64,000 bases of DNA from Chromatiaceae bacterium (lineage in GTDB: Bacteria > Pseudomonadota > Gammaproteobacteria > Chromatiales > Chromatiaceae). Made by a program: the position numbers and the translations under genes. Of this stretch, positions 20,936 through 33,193 are shown in pieces (position 1 is the stretch's first letter; every line of letters begins with the position of its first letter). Below the pieces are notes generated by a model. That model was given only the letters and a program-made list of their open reading frames with translations, had not been told where the DNA came from and did not search any database. The stretch covers positions 186,001 through 250,000 of the forward strand of contig CP037918.1 in assembly GCA_019356535.1 (NCBI GenBank). Direction: 5' to 3'.

Positions 20936-21909
20936 GCGTCGGTCCCGCGGTCGTGGCGATCGTAGGCCTGCACCACCTTCTGCACCAAGGTATGGCGTAC
21001 CACGTCGCGAGCGTTGAAGAAGGTAAAGCTCAGACCCTCGACCTCGCCGAGTACCTCGATGGCATGGCGCAGGCCCGACTGCTGGCCGCGCGGCAGATCC
21101 ACCTGGGTGACATCGCCGGTGATTACCGCTGTTGAGCCGAAGCCCAGGCGGGTGAGGAACATCTTCATCTGCTCCGGGGTGGTGTTCTGCGCCTCGTCGA
21201 GGATGATGAAGGCCTCGTTGAGTGTGCGCCCACGCATGTAGGCCAGCGGGGCCACTTCGATGACGTTGCGCTCGATCAGCTTGCTCACGCGTTCGAAGCC
21301 CAGCATTTCGTAGAGGGCGTCGTACAACGGTCTCAGGTAGGGGTCGATCTTCTGGCTGAGATCGCCGGGCAGGAAGCCCAGGCGCTCGCCAGCCTCTACC
21401 GCCGGGCGCACCAGCAGGATGCGCCGTACCTGCTCGCGCTCCAGTGCGTCCACTGCGCAGGCCACGGCGAGATAGGTCTTGCCGGTGCCCGCCGGGCCAA
21501 TACCGAAGTTGATGTCATGGGTCATCACCCGGTGCAGGTACTCTGCCTGGTTGGGGCCGCGCGGGCGGATCAGACCGCGCCGTGTGCGGATGGTGACCTC
21601 GGGAGTGTCCGCCTCGCGCGGCTCGAGCAGGGCCTCGATGCCCGATTCCTGCAGGAACAGGTGGACCCGTGCGGGTGTGAGTACCTCATGGGCCGAGGCG
21701 TCATACAGGCCCTGCAGTACCTCGCGGCCCGCGCGCACCGCCTCAGGGCCGCCGAACAGGCGGAAGAAGTTGCCGCGGTTGCTGATCTCGATGCCCAGGC
21801 GGCGCTCGAGCTGGCGCAGGTGTTCGTCGAGCTGGCCACAGACGTTGCGCAGGCGCTCGTTGTCCTCGGGCTCGAGCAGCAGGTCCAGCGAGTCGGGGTG
21901 TTCCTTCAT
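20932..21909 (-). CDS. ybeZ: PhoH-like ATPase (YbeZ)
   Basis: The 325-residue protein is the YbeZ-type PhoH ATPase, which interacts with YbeY in ribosome maturation. It has a KH-like N-terminal region, Walker A GPAGTGKTYLA, the conserved LVRPAVEAGERLGFLPGDL and Walker B FIILDEAQNTTPEQMK. It overlaps miaB by one base upstream and ybeY by four bases downstream, consistent with a coupled RNA-processing operon. Confidence 0.95.
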   Translation of the reverse strand: MKEHPDSLDLLLEPEDNERLRNVCGQLDEHLRQLERRLGIEISNRGNFFRLFGGPEAVRAGREVLQGLYDASAHEVLTPARVHLFLQESGIEALLEPREADTPEVTIRTRRGLIRPRGPNQAEYLHRVMTHDINFGIGPAGTGKTYLAVACAVDALEREQVRRILLVRPAVEAGERLGFLPGDLSQKIDPYLRPLYDALYEMLGFERVSKLIERNVIEVAPLAYMRGRTLNEAFIILDEAQNTTPEQMKMFLTRLGFGSTAVITGDVTQVDLPRGQQSGLRHAIEVLGEVEGLSFTFFNARDVVRHTLVQKVVQAYDRHDRGTDA

Positions 21910-23255
21910 CAGGCGTTGACGGCCTCTTCGACGGGCACGACCAGCTCGCCGCGCAGCGAGTTGGGGAAGGCCTCGGTGATGCGCAGATCGACGAAATGGC
22001 CGATCAGCGAGGCAGGGCCGGCAAAGTTGACCACCCGGTTGTTCTCGGTGCGCCCGGCCAGCTCGTTCGGGTTCTTGCGCGAGGGGCGGTCCACCAGCAC
22101 GCGCTGCACCGTGCCCACCATCTGCCGGCTGATGCGCTGGGCCTGGCTGTTGACCAGCTGTTGCAGGCGCGCCAGGCGCTGTTGCTTGACCTCCAGCGGC
22201 ACGTCGTCGGGCAGCTCGGCAGCCGGGGTGCCGGGGCGCCGGCTGTAGATGAAGCTGAAGGAATGGTCGAAGCCGATCTCCTCGATCAGGCGCAGGGTGT
22301 GTTCGAAGTCCTGCTCGGTCTCGCCGGGGAAGCCGACGATGAAGTCCGAGGAGATGCTGATGTCGGGGCGCACCTCACGCAGGCGACGGATCTTCTGCTT
22401 GTAGTCCCAGGCGCTGTGCCCGCGCTTCATGGCCAGCAGGATGCGGTCCGAGCCGGACTGCACCGGCAGGTGCAGGTGACTGACCAGCTCGGGCACATCG
22501 GCATAGACTTCGATCAGGCTGTCGGAGAACTCCACCGGGTGCGAGGTGGTGTAGCGGATGCGCTCAATGCCATCGATGGCGGCGACGTAGCGGATCAGCA
22601 GCGCCAGATCGGCGGTCTCGCCGTCGTGCATCAGTCCGCGGTAGGCGTTGACATTCTGCCCCAGCAGGTTGACCTCGCGCACGCCCTGGGCGGCGAGCTG
22701 GGCCACCTCGGCGATAACGTCGTCAAACGGCCGGCTGATCTCGGTGCCGCGGGTGTAGGGCACCACGCAGAAGGTGCAGTACTTCGAGCAGCCCTCCATG
22801 ATCGAGACATAGGCCGTGGGGCCCTCGGCGCGCGGCTCGGGCAGGCAGTCGAATTTTTCGATCTCGGGGAAGCTGACGTCGACCACCGGCTCGCCGCGGC
22901 GGGCCTGCTCGATCATTTCCGGCAGGCGGTGCAGGGTCTGCGGGCCGAACACCAGGTCGACGAAGGGTGCGCGCTCGCGGATGGCCTCGCCCTCCTGGCT
23001 GGCCACGCAGCCGCCTACGCCGATCACCAGCGAGGGTCTGGCCTCCTTCCACGGCCGCCACTGGCCGAGTTGGGAGAAAACCTTCTCCTGCGCCTTCTCG
23101 CGGATCGAGCAGGTGTTGAGCAGCAGCACATCGGCCTGCTCGGGGTGGTCGGTTTCCTCCAGGCCGAGCGACTCCCGCAGCACGTCCCGCATCTTCTGCG
23201 AGTCGTACTCGTTCATCTGGCACCCGAAAGTCTTTATATAGACGCTGCCTGCCAT
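21909..23255 (-). CDS. miaB: tRNA-2-methylthio-N6-dimethylallyladenosine synthase
   Basis: MiaB methylthiolates i6A37 in tRNAs reading U-starting codons. The 448-residue protein shows the UPF0004 domain ([30 protein letters not shown], with the three cysteines of the auxiliary cluster), the radical SAM motif in [17 protein letters not shown], and a C-terminal TRAM domain ending [10 protein letters not shown]. It is the first gene of the miaB-ybeZ-ybeY-corC-lnt operon. Confidence 0.97.
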   Translation of the reverse strand: MAGSVYIKTFGCQMNEYDSQKMRDVLRESLGLEETDHPEQADVLLLNTCSIREKAQEKVFSQLGQWRPWKEARPSLVIGVGGCVASQEGEAIRERAPFVDLVFGPQTLHRLPEMIEQARRGEPVVDVSFPEIEKFDCLPEPRAEGPTAYVSIMEGCSKYCTFCVVPYTRGTEISRPFDDVIAEVAQLAAQGVREVNLLGQNVNAYRGLMHDGETADLALLIRYVAAIDGIERIRYTTSHPVEFSDSLIEVYADVPELVSHLHLPVQSGSDRILLAMKRGHSAWDYKQKIRRLREVRPDISISSDFIVGFPGETEQDFEHTLRLIEEIGFDHSFSFIYSRRPGTPAAELPDDVPLEVKQQRLARLQQLVNSQAQRISRQMVGTVQRVLVDRPSRKNPNELAGRTENNRVVNFAGPASLIGHFVDLRITEAFPNSLRGELVVPVEEAVNA

Positions 23256-23348
23256 CCGTTCACCGGTTCCGCTCAGGGGGACCGGTAATTTTACCTCGAC
23301 AAACAGCCATTTGCATCCGTTTCCGACTTTTCGTGCCGATAGTGGTGT

Positions 23349-23582
23349 TCACAGGCCGATCAGCTCCGCGTGCATGCCGTGGGCCTGGATCTCGCGCAAC
23401 ATCTGCTCGGGGCGCACGCCCTTGGGATCGAAGTCCACCAGCATGAGGTGGCGGGTGCGCTCGTGCACGCAGGCGCAATAGACCCCGTCCATCCAGGCCA
23501 GGTCACGCTCCAGCGCGTGGATCTGCTCGTCGCTCAGGTCTTCGTCGATGTGGATGACGATGTCGCTGCAATCGTTGGGCAT
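23349..23582 (-). CDS. small HMA-fold protein without CxxC
   Basis: The start at 23582 (MPNDCSDIVIHIDEDLSDEQ), preceded by GGAGA, gives 77 residues; the frame stays open further upstream but those codons overlap the divergent promoter region. The pattern beta-alpha-beta with LMLVDFDPKGVRPEQMLREI resembles heavy-metal-associated (HMA) domains, in which the second strand normally contributes to metal binding. The CxxC metal motif is absent; only CACVH near residue 38 is present. It lies upstream of miaB (93 nt) and divergent from the PiT transporter. The role is unknown. Confidence 0.65.
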   Translation of the reverse strand: MPNDCSDIVIHIDEDLSDEQIHALERDLAWMDGVYCACVHERTRHLMLVDFDPKGVRPEQMLREIQAHGMHAELIGL

Positions 23583-23723
23583 GGCGCTCTCCTTCTCGCG
23601 GCACGCGGCGGGACGCCGCACCCCATGAATAGACCAGCTGTGTCCGGCGCGCCATGCGGGACATCCCTGATCCCCCGGGGAGCGGGTACAATACCGCCAC
23701 CTCATCACTCGGGTCCGATCATC

Positions 23724-25283
23724 ATGAAGTTGGAAAACCTGCAGGACATCGAACGTGCCACCGCGCCGGCACGCAGTGAAATGGCCCGCCTGAGCATGGC
23801 CATCCTCTTTCTCGTCGGTATCATTTTTTATGTAAGTGTTGGCCTGAATGCCAGCGACACCCTGGTGATCGCCGCCATGATGGGTGGCTACATGGCACTC
23901 AACATCGGTGCCAACGACGTGGCCAACAACGTGGGGCCGGCGGTCGGCTCGCGCGCCCTGACCCTGGGCGGAGCCATCCTCATCGCCGCCATCTTCGAGG
24001 CAGGCGGCTCCCTGATCGCAGGGGGCGACGTGGTGGGCACCATCAAGAAGGGCATCATCGATCCGCAGATGATCGGTGACACCGATACCTTCGTGTGGCT
24101 GATGATGGCCGCCCTGCTTGCCGGTGCGGTGTGGCTGAATGCCGCCACCGCGCTGGGCGCACCGGTCTCAACCACGCATTCCATCGTCGGCGGAGTGCTC
24201 GGTGCCGGCATTGCCGCGGGCGGCTTCGGTATCGCCAACTGGGGCAAGATGGGGGCCATCGCCGCTTCCTGGGTGATTTCGCCGGTGCTCGGCGGCATCA
24301 TCGCCGCGATCTTCCTGTATCTCATCAAGCGCAGCATCATGTACCGCCGCGACAAGCTGGCTGCTGCACGCCGCGTGGTGCCCCTGCTGGTGGCGGCCAT
24401 GGCCTGGGCCTTCTCCACCTATCTGGTGCTCAAGGGATTGAAAAAGATCTGGAAGGCGGACTTCGGCATCGCCCTGCTGATCGGCCTGGGCGTCGCTGTC
24501 GGTATCTACCTGCTGGTGCGCCCGCTGATCCGGCGCTCGACCCGCGACATGGAAAACAACAAGGCGGCAATCAACCGGTTGTTCACCATCCCGCTGATCT
24601 TCGCCGCTGCCCTGCTCAGTTTTGCCCACGGGGCCAACGACGTGGCCAACGCGGTGGGCCCGCTGGCCGCCATCAACGAGGCCCTGGCGCACGGTGACAT
24701 CGCTCGGAAGGCGCCCATCCCGCTGTGGGTGATGATGATCGGTGCCCTCGGCATCGCCCTGGGCCTGGCCCTGTACGGCCCCAAGCTGATCCGCACCGTG
24801 GGCAGCGAGATCACCGATCTCGATCAGAGCCGCGCCTTCTGCATCGCCATGGCTGCCGCCATCACTGTGATCATCGCCAGCCAGCTCGGCCTGCCGGTGT
24901 CCTCGACCCACATCGCGGTCGGCGCGGTGTTCGGCGTGGGCTTCCTGCGCGAGCACCTCAAGGCGACCTATGCGCGCATGATCGACGAGATCGAGGAGCA
25001 CCACCAGGGCGAGGATCGTGAGGTGGTCGAGGCCTTCCTGGAGCGCTTCCGCGTCGCCTCGCTGGAAGAAAAGCGCATGATGTTGCGCGAGCTCAAGGAC
25101 AAGAAAAAGACCCTGCCGCTGGAGAAGGGCGAGCGCAAGCGCCTGAAGAAGATGGTGCGCAAGCAGCTGGTGAAGCGTTCGGCGCTGATGAAGATCGTCG
25201 CCGCCTGGCTGATCACGGTGCCGGCCTCGGGCGTGCTGGCTGCGCTGCTGTACTTCACCATCCGCGGCATGATGCTGCCCTGA
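23724..25283 (+). CDS. PiT family inorganic phosphate transporter
   Basis: The 519-residue membrane protein has the two inverted PiT signatures, NIGANDVANNVGPAVGS and SFAHGANDVANAVGPLA, each in a group of hydrophobic helices; this identifies a low-affinity, cation-coupled phosphate (or metal phosphate) transporter. A cytoplasmic, highly charged helical segment (EEHHQGEDREVVEAFLERF to RKQLVKRS) precedes the last transmembrane helix, a feature of the long PiT subgroup. Translation starts at ATG 23724; upstream frame is antisense to the HMA gene. The rsmA start is only 5 nt downstream. Confidence 0.92.
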   Translation: MKLENLQDIERATAPARSEMARLSMAILFLVGIIFYVSVGLNASDTLVIAAMMGGYMALNIGANDVANNVGPAVGSRALTLGGAILIAAIFEAGGSLIAGGDVVGTIKKGIIDPQMIGDTDTFVWLMMAALLAGAVWLNAATALGAPVSTTHSIVGGVLGAGIAAGGFGIANWGKMGAIAASWVISPVLGGIIAAIFLYLIKRSIMYRRDKLAAARRVVPLLVAAMAWAFSTYLVLKGLKKIWKADFGIALLIGLGVAVGIYLLVRPLIRRSTRDMENNKAAINRLFTIPLIFAAALLSFAHGANDVANAVGPLAAINEALAHGDIARKAPIPLWVMMIGALGIALGLALYGPKLIRTVGSEITDLDQSRAFCIAMAAAITVIIASQLGLPVSSTHIAVGAVFGVGFLREHLKATYARMIDEIEEHHQGEDREVVEAFLERFRVASLEEKRMMLRELKDKKKTLPLEKGERKRLKKMVRKQLVKRSALMKIVAAWLITVPASGVLAALLYFTIRGMMLP

Positions 25284-25288
25284 TCCAG

Positions 25289-26095
25289 GTGGGCCATCGG
25301 GCGCGCAAACGGTTCGGGCAGAATTTCCTGCACGATCCCAACATCATCCGCAAGATCGTGCGGGCCATCGACCCGCGCCCGGGCGAGCACCTGGTCGAGA
25401 TCGGTCCCGGGCAGGCGGCGCTCACCCGCCCGCTGCTCGAGGCCGTGGGTGAACTGGATGCCATCGAGATCGACCGCGACCTGGTGCCACTGGTGGCCGA
25501 GCGCTGCGCGGCGCACGGCCGGCTGCGCCTGCACCAGGCCGATGCGCTGAAGTTCGATTTTGCTGCCCTGGCTGGCGACGGCCGCCCGTTGCGGGTGGTC
25601 GGCAACCTGCCTTACAACATCTCCACGCCACTGCTGTTCCACTTGCTGGAGTATCGGCGACTGGTCCGCGACATGCACTTCATGTTGCAAAAGGAGGTGG
25701 TCGAGCGCATGGCCGCGCCGCCCGGGAGCAAGACCTACGGCCGCCTGTCGGTGATGCTGCAGGCCTGGTGTCGGGTCGAGCACCTGTTCGACATCGGTCC
25801 CGGTGCTTTCCGTCCGGCGCCGAAGGTGGATTCCAGTCTGACGCGGCTCATCCCGTTGCCGGAATCCGCGGTCGGCATCGACGACCCGGCGCTGTTCGCG
25901 GAGCTGGTGCGCCTGGCCTTCGCCCAGCGCCGCAAGACGCTGCGCAACAACCTGAAGGGGCGAGTTTCAGCGGAGCGTATCGCCGCCCTGGGCCTCGATC
26001 CCGGTGCGCGTGCCGAGACCCTGAGCGTGGACGACTTCAAGCGCCTGGCCAACGCCCTGGCCAGCGACTCTGTTCAGCCGCCTGCGAACGGATAG
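25289..26095 (+). CDS. rsmA: 16S rRNA dimethyladenosine transferase
   Basis: RsmA (KsgA) dimethylates two adjacent adenosines (A1518/A1519) in 16S rRNA. The 268-residue protein starts at GTG (MGHRARKRFGQNFLHD), has the SAM-binding EIGPGQAALT and the catalytic NLPYNIS motif, and the C-terminal domain RKTLRNNLKG. It follows the PiT gene by 5 nt, so it is probably co-transcribed with it, and overlaps the convergent DUF2927 gene by 22 nt. Confidence 0.97.
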   Translation: MGHRARKRFGQNFLHDPNIIRKIVRAIDPRPGEHLVEIGPGQAALTRPLLEAVGELDAIEIDRDLVPLVAERCAAHGRLRLHQADALKFDFAALAGDGRPLRVVGNLPYNISTPLLFHLLEYRRLVRDMHFMLQKEVVERMAAPPGSKTYGRLSVMLQAWCRVEHLFDIGPGAFRPAPKVDSSLTRLIPLPESAVGIDDPALFAELVRLAFAQRRKTLRNNLKGRVSAERIAALGLDPGARAETLSVDDFKRLANALASDSVQPPANG

Positions 26096-26889
26096 GCCGC
26101 ACGGCGCGCCACCAACTGCTCGGCACGGCTGATCAGGCCAATCTTCTCCCAGGCGTCGAGCTGGCGGCGCACCGCCGGCCGCGCCTCTTGCCAGGTCATG
26201 CCGGTACGCAGGACAGGAGAATAGAGCAGGCGGATCAGCAGGTAGTCCAGCCCGGTCAGGCGCTCGTCGTCGGTACGGTCACTGAACACGGTGTAGCGCG
26301 CGAAGCGCGAGTCGTTGATCAGTCCGAGCATCTGCGTCACTTCCTCGATGATGCAGGACTCGAGCTTTCCGGCTGCCGTCACCCGGCTGACCGGGATCAC
26401 CACAGTGCCGCGTACGATCTCCGCGCGTCGGTTGAAGCGGATGCTGCCCATGCACCAGCTGTGCGCGAATTCGCTTTCCGCGATTGCTGGCATCTCGCGT
26501 GCTACCAGGATGCCGAGTTCCTCGTCCGCAGCGAAGTAGACCCGCACATTGGCTTCCTCGGGGCGCTCGACCAGGCGTACCGAGAGGCGGGCGATGCCGC
26601 CCAGGGTCTCGAGGTGGCGGCGCAGCAGGGCACGCTGGGTGCGGGCGTCTCCCTCTCCACTGTGCATCCACACGCGCAAGGGCTGCACCCAGCGCTTGAT
26701 TACCGGAGGCACCCCTTCTTCCGTGTACTCGGCGTTCAGGGCGATGTCGTGGAAGCTGCGCTCGATATAGAACTTGTCCTGCCAATAGGACGATTCCGAG
26801 GCGGAGACTCCACCAGCATAGCAGGCCGCCAGAATGCACAGCAGGCCATACAGGAAGACGGTGGACAGGACCTGCTTGTTGATCGGCAT
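26074..26889 (-). CDS. DUF2927 domain protein, exported
   Basis: The 271-residue protein has an N-terminal export signal with a possible lipobox, LAAC at residues 20-23. The segment CIIEEVTQMLGLINDSRFAR followed by SDRTDDERLTGLDYLLIRLLY resembles the DUF2927 core, in which a Glu-rich helix resembles a degenerate metalloprotease HExxH region; here the corresponding residues are EEVTQ, so zinc catalysis is not expected. Function unknown. It is monocistronic and convergent with rsmA. Confidence 0.7.
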   Translation of the reverse strand: MPINKQVLSTVFLYGLLCILAACYAGGVSASESSYWQDKFYIERSFHDIALNAEYTEEGVPPVIKRWVQPLRVWMHSGEGDARTQRALLRRHLETLGGIARLSVRLVERPEEANVRVYFAADEELGILVAREMPAIAESEFAHSWCMGSIRFNRRAEIVRGTVVIPVSRVTAAGKLESCIIEEVTQMLGLINDSRFARYTVFSDRTDDERLTGLDYLLIRLLYSPVLRTGMTWQEARPAVRRQLDAWEKIGLISRAEQLVARRAAYPFAGG

Positions 26890-27019
26890 CTTCGGTAAGA
26901 CCTCCCAGGCAGGGAAAACCCCTTTTCCTGATCAATCTATCCCTGAAAAATACCTTTTACAACAAGCATTTACATCTTGCAGGATAATAATATTCGAATG
27001 TGGGCAGGTGATGGTGAAG

Positions 27020-27044
27020 CCCGCCCGGCAAAGGACCGGGCGGG
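27020..27044 (-). terminator. hairpin after ssb, possible terminator
   Basis: A stem of nine base pairs (CCCGCCCGG / CCGGGCGGG) with a seven-base loop lies 8 nt beyond the ssb stop codon. It is placed correctly to end ssb transcription on the minus strand, but no clear T run follows the stem on that strand, so rho-independent function is uncertain. Confidence 0.5.
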
Positions 27045-27051
27045 AACGGGT

Positions 27052-27513
27052 TCAGAAGGGAATGTCGTCGTCGTAGCTGTTGTCCACCGGCGGTGCGGCA
27101 GGAGCCCCCTGGGGTTGGGTGTTCTGCTGGGGGGCGCCCTGCTGCTGGCGCGGCGCGAAGTCCGCGCTGCCGCCGCGCGAGTCGAGCATCTGCATCTCGT
27201 CGGCGATGATCTCGGTGGTGTAGCGGTCGTTGCCCTGCTGATCCTGCCACTTGCGGGTCTGCAGGCGACCCTCGATGTACACCTTGGAGCCCTTGCGCAG
27301 GTATTCGCCGGCGATCTCGGCCAGGCGCCGGAACATCACCACCCGGTGCCATTCGGTCCGTTCCACCGGCTCGCCGGTGTTCTTGTCTTTCCAGGACTCG
27401 GAAGTCGCCACGGTGATGTTGGTCACCGCCCCACCGTTGGGCATGTAGCGCACCTCGGGATCCTGTCCCAAGTTGCCGATCAGGATTACCTTGTTGACGC
27501 CTCTGCTGGCCAT
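27052..27513 (-). CDS. ssb: single-stranded DNA-binding protein
   Basis: SSB protects single-stranded DNA and recruits repair and replication proteins. The 153-residue protein has the OB-fold start ([20 protein letters not shown]), a Gln/Pro-rich disordered linker (about residues 120-143) and the acidic tail tip DDDIPF that binds RecG, RecQ, PriA and others. A near-perfect AGGAGG ribosome binding site precedes the ATG. The ssb-MFS-uvrA order matches Pseudomonas. Confidence 0.98.
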   Translation of the reverse strand: MASRGVNKVILIGNLGQDPEVRYMPNGGAVTNITVATSESWKDKNTGEPVERTEWHRVVMFRRLAEIAGEYLRKGSKVYIEGRLQTRKWQDQQGNDRYTTEIIADEMQMLDSRGGSADFAPRQQQGAPQQNTQPQGAPAAPPVDNSYDDDIPF

Positions 27514-27589
27514 TTTTCCTCCTCAAGATGTGTGCTGACGCCCCCTCCCTGGGGCGTGCCGTCGGTTCGTCTTCAACGATCAGGAGATG

Positions 27590-28969
27590 TTACGCTGGCG
27601 CGCCGATGATTGCATCCGCCTGCGCGCGCTCGAAACGTTCGCGATCGACCTTCAGATAGGCGACGCCCTCCTCGGGCACCACCACTGCTTCGACCACCCC
27701 CGGCAGGGCCTGCAATTTGCCGGCCGTCCCTGCTGGGTCGTCCAGTGCCGTCTCGGGGAGATGCAGTAGCTCACTGGTCACCCGTTGTGGCCGGCGCATG
27801 CCGCTGGCAGTGAGTAACCAGACAAGGGCCACACCGGCGCCGAACAGGAAAGGTGCCATGACGCCGTAGTGCTGGTGCAGCCAGCCGCCCAGCACGCCAC
27901 CGACGAAGGACCCCGTGAACTGTGAGGTGGAATACACGCCCATCGCCGTGCCCTTGGCGTCCGGCGGCGCGGTCTTGGATACCAGCGAGGGCAGGAGGGC
28001 CTCGAGCAGGTTGAAGGCCACGAAGAACAGCGCCACGGCCAGCACCAGCGGCCAGAACTGGTGGCCGAAGCGCCAGATCAGCAACTGAGCCAGGCCGAGG
28101 GTGCCGATGGCGCCGAGGAACACGCCTTTCATGCGTCCGCCCTTCTCGGACAGGATCACCAGGGGCACCATGCCGACGATGGCGATGAGCATGATCGGAA
28201 GGTACACCAGTGCGTGATCCGCCGGTGCCACACCGGCATCGCGCAGGAGCAGCGGGACGGCCAGGAACAGGGCGGTGAGGATCAGGTGCAGCGAGAAGAT
28301 GCCGAGATCGAGACGCAGCAGGTCGGCATGCGTGAGTACCCGTCGGAACAGGGCCGGCACCGGCTCGGCGTCGCGATGCACCGAGCTGCGCAGCGGCGTC
28401 GGTACCACCCAGGCGATCAGTGCCATGCCGGCCAGTGCCAGCCCGGCAGTGATCCAGAAGATGCCCGGCACGCCGACCCAGGCATCCAGGGCGGGGCCGG
28501 CGATCATCGCCAGCATGAAGGACAGGCCGATGGTCATGCCGATGGTGGCCATGATCTTGGTGCGCTGCTCCTCGCGCGTGAGATCAGCCGCCAGGGCCAT
28601 GATCGCCGCCGCCACCGCGCCGCTGCCCTGCAGGGCGCGGCCGGCCACGATCCAGAGCATGTCCTCCGCAGTCGCCGCCACCACACTGCCCAGCGCGAAC
28701 AGCGCCAGGCCACCCAGGATCACCGGCTTGCGCCCGAGGCGGTCGGACAGCAGGCCGAAGGGGATCTGCAACAGCGCCTGGGTCAGCCCGTAGATGCCGA
28801 TCGCCAGGCCGGTGAGCAGCGGCGTGGCCCCCGGCAGCGTCTCGGCATACAGTGCGAACACCGGCAGGATCAGGAACAGGCCCAGCATGCGCGTGCCATA
28901 GACCCCCGCCAGGCCCAGCGCGGCGCGGCGCTCCGCCGGGCTCAGGGCGTGATCCCTCTCCTTCGTCAT
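27590..28969 (-). CDS. MFS transporter with C-terminal extension
   Basis: This 459-residue protein has 12 hydrophobic segments and the MFS signature between helices 2 and 3 (GLLSDRLGRKPVI). It resembles drug:proton antiporters that sit beside uvrA and ssb in Pseudomonas. Beyond the last helix, about 60 residues (from RVTSELLHLPETALDDP to the end, including GVVEAVVVPEEGVAYLKVD) look like a small soluble ferredoxin-like domain. Substrate unknown. It is divergent from uvrA and 76 nt upstream of ssb. Confidence 0.88.
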   Translation of the reverse strand: MTKERDHALSPAERRAALGLAGVYGTRMLGLFLILPVFALYAETLPGATPLLTGLAIGIYGLTQALLQIPFGLLSDRLGRKPVILGGLALFALGSVVAATAEDMLWIVAGRALQGSGAVAAAIMALAADLTREEQRTKIMATIGMTIGLSFMLAMIAGPALDAWVGVPGIFWITAGLALAGMALIAWVVPTPLRSSVHRDAEPVPALFRRVLTHADLLRLDLGIFSLHLILTALFLAVPLLLRDAGVAPADHALVYLPIMLIAIVGMVPLVILSEKGGRMKGVFLGAIGTLGLAQLLIWRFGHQFWPLVLAVALFFVAFNLLEALLPSLVSKTAPPDAKGTAMGVYSTSQFTGSFVGGVLGGWLHQHYGVMAPFLFGAGVALVWLLTASGMRRPQRVTSELLHLPETALDDPAGTAGKLQALPGVVEAVVVPEEGVAYLKVDRERFERAQADAIIGAPA

Positions 28970-29135
28970 TCCGACCTCCCGATAGAAGACTGCATGAAAA
29001 ACGGCATTTTACACCTCGAGCACATCGGCGACCGAGGCCAGCAGGGAAGTGCTGACTAGGCCCTTTCTTCTTCGCTCGCCGCCCCTTCCCGGATTCCGTA
29101 GAATTGGCTGGTTTGTCCCTGCTGCACGGAATTCG

Positions 29136-31958
<2,823 letters not shown>

Positions 31959-31987
31959 GGCTTCCTCGGCCGGGTGCCAGGGCTTTT

Positions 31988-32084
31988 GATGGGTACGGCC
32001 CTTCGGGCCTTTGCCCATCCTAGCGGTGTCGGGTTTGTTGAAGGGTGGGTAGGATGGGCAAAGGCGCATCGCGCCGTGCCCATC
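31988..32084. repeat. palindromic intergenic repeat, copy 2 (MITE/REP-like)
   Basis: This is the second copy of the element at 12889-12984, 97 nt long: left arm GATGGGTACGGCCC...GCCCATCCTA, right arm TAGGATGGGC...CCGTGCCCATC. The terminal arms and the two side hairpins (GGCCC-TTC-GGGCC and GGCGC-ATC-GCGCC) are kept, while the middle differs. It lies between uvrA and msrB, both on the plus strand, so it may also affect mRNA 3' ends. Its first hairpin is followed by TTTG. Confidence 0.85.
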
Positions 32085-32111
32085 ATTGGGCTGGATCACG
32101 AGGAGACAGCG

Positions 32112-32564
32112 ATGAGGAAATGGCACAAGTCCCCCGAGGCGATCGCACGGCTCACGCCGGAGCAGTATCGCGTCACCCAGGAGAACGGCACCGAGTACCC
32201 TGGCACGGGTGAGTATCTGCACAACGAGGAACCGGGCATCTACGTGGACGTGGTTTCAGGCGAGCCCCTGTTCCTGTCGGTCGACAAGTTCGACTCGGGC
32301 TGTGGCTGGCCGAGCTTTGCACGCCCGGCCGATCCCGATTGCATCGTCGAGCGGCGCGACACCAGTCACGGCATGCTGCGCACCGAGGTGCGTTCGCGCT
32401 ACGGTGACAGCCATCTGGGGCACGTCTTTCCCGACGGGCCGCCGGAGCGGGGCGGGCTGCGTTATTGCATCAACTCGGCGGCGCTGCGATTCGTGCACCG
32501 CAACGACATGGAAGCGGAAGGTTATGGTGACTACCTGCCGCTGCTCGATCGGACCGCAGACTGA
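32112..32564 (+). CDS. msrB: peptide-methionine (R)-S-oxide reductase
   Basis: MsrB repairs methionine R-sulfoxide. The 150-residue protein starts at ATG 32112, preceded by AGGAGA; sequence upstream in the same frame is the palindromic repeat. It has [34 protein letters not shown] and the catalytic cysteine in [11 protein letters not shown]; the resolving cysteine is probably in SGCGWPS. The two CxxC zinc motifs of other MsrB proteins are absent, so this is the zinc-free form. Confidence 0.95.
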   Translation: MRKWHKSPEAIARLTPEQYRVTQENGTEYPGTGEYLHNEEPGIYVDVVSGEPLFLSVDKFDSGCGWPSFARPADPDCIVERRDTSHGMLRTEVRSRYGDSHLGHVFPDGPPERGGLRYCINSAALRFVHRNDMEAEGYGDYLPLLDRTAD

Positions 32565-32617
32565 GCTGGGGGCAGGTCGGCATGCGATAATGGGCTTTTT
32601 TCCGTTTCCGGGCAGAG

Positions 32618-33193
32618 ATGTTCAAGCCGCAGAACCGTATCGCCGAGCCCCGCTGGATCGACTGGGCGCGCCTGCGCCCCGGCCTTGTGCCGCCGGAAGT
32701 GGCCGCCTGGCTGCGTGACCCGGGCTCGCTGACGCGCGCTGTGGTGCAGGCCTGCGCCGGCGATTTCGGGGTGGTGGTTCAGCGTCAGGACTGGGCGCGT
32801 GCCTTGCCCAGCGAACAGCGCTGGCTGGGCGCCTCGCCCGCCGAGCGCTGCCTGGTGCGCGAGGTGAAGCTGTATTGCGACAACACGCCCTGGGTGTTCG
32901 CGCGTACCCTGATCCCCGCCACCAGCCTGCGTGGCCCGGCGCGGCGCCTGGCGCGACTGCGCAGCCGGCCGCTGGGTGCGGTGCTGTTCTCCGACCCGTG
33001 CACCCGGCGGCTGGGCGTGCAGCTGGCGCGGCTGGATGCCCGCCACGCGCTGTATCATGCGGCCTGCTCGCACCTGGACGAGGACCGTCTCCCTGCGGCC
33101 ATCTGGGGGCGGCGCACCCTGTTCTCCTATGCAGGCAAGCCGTTGCTGGTGAACGAGATCTTCCTGCCGGCCATCCCGGCGCGAACGTCATGA
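32618..33193 (+). CDS. ubiC: chorismate pyruvate-lyase
   Basis: UbiC converts chorismate to 4-hydroxybenzoate and pyruvate, the first step of ubiquinone synthesis. The 191-residue protein has the family features [20 protein letters not shown], with the active-site Arg nearby, and [12 protein letters not shown] at its end, which holds the conserved Glu. Its stop overlaps the ubiA start by four bases (ATGA), as expected for an operon of the first two ubiquinone steps. Confidence 0.93.
   Translation: MFKPQNRIAEPRWIDWARLRPGLVPPEVAAWLRDPGSLTRAVVQACAGDFGVVVQRQDWARALPSEQRWLGASPAERCLVREVKLYCDNTPWVFARTLIPATSLRGPARRLARLRSRPLGAVLFSDPCTRRLGVQLARLDARHALYHAACSHLDEDRLPAAIWGRRTLFSYAGKPLLVNEIFLPAIPARTS

Noticed and set aside
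28970..29135. LexA (SOS) operator upstream of uvrA
   Set aside because: No CTGT-N8-ACAG-like site was found in the gap.
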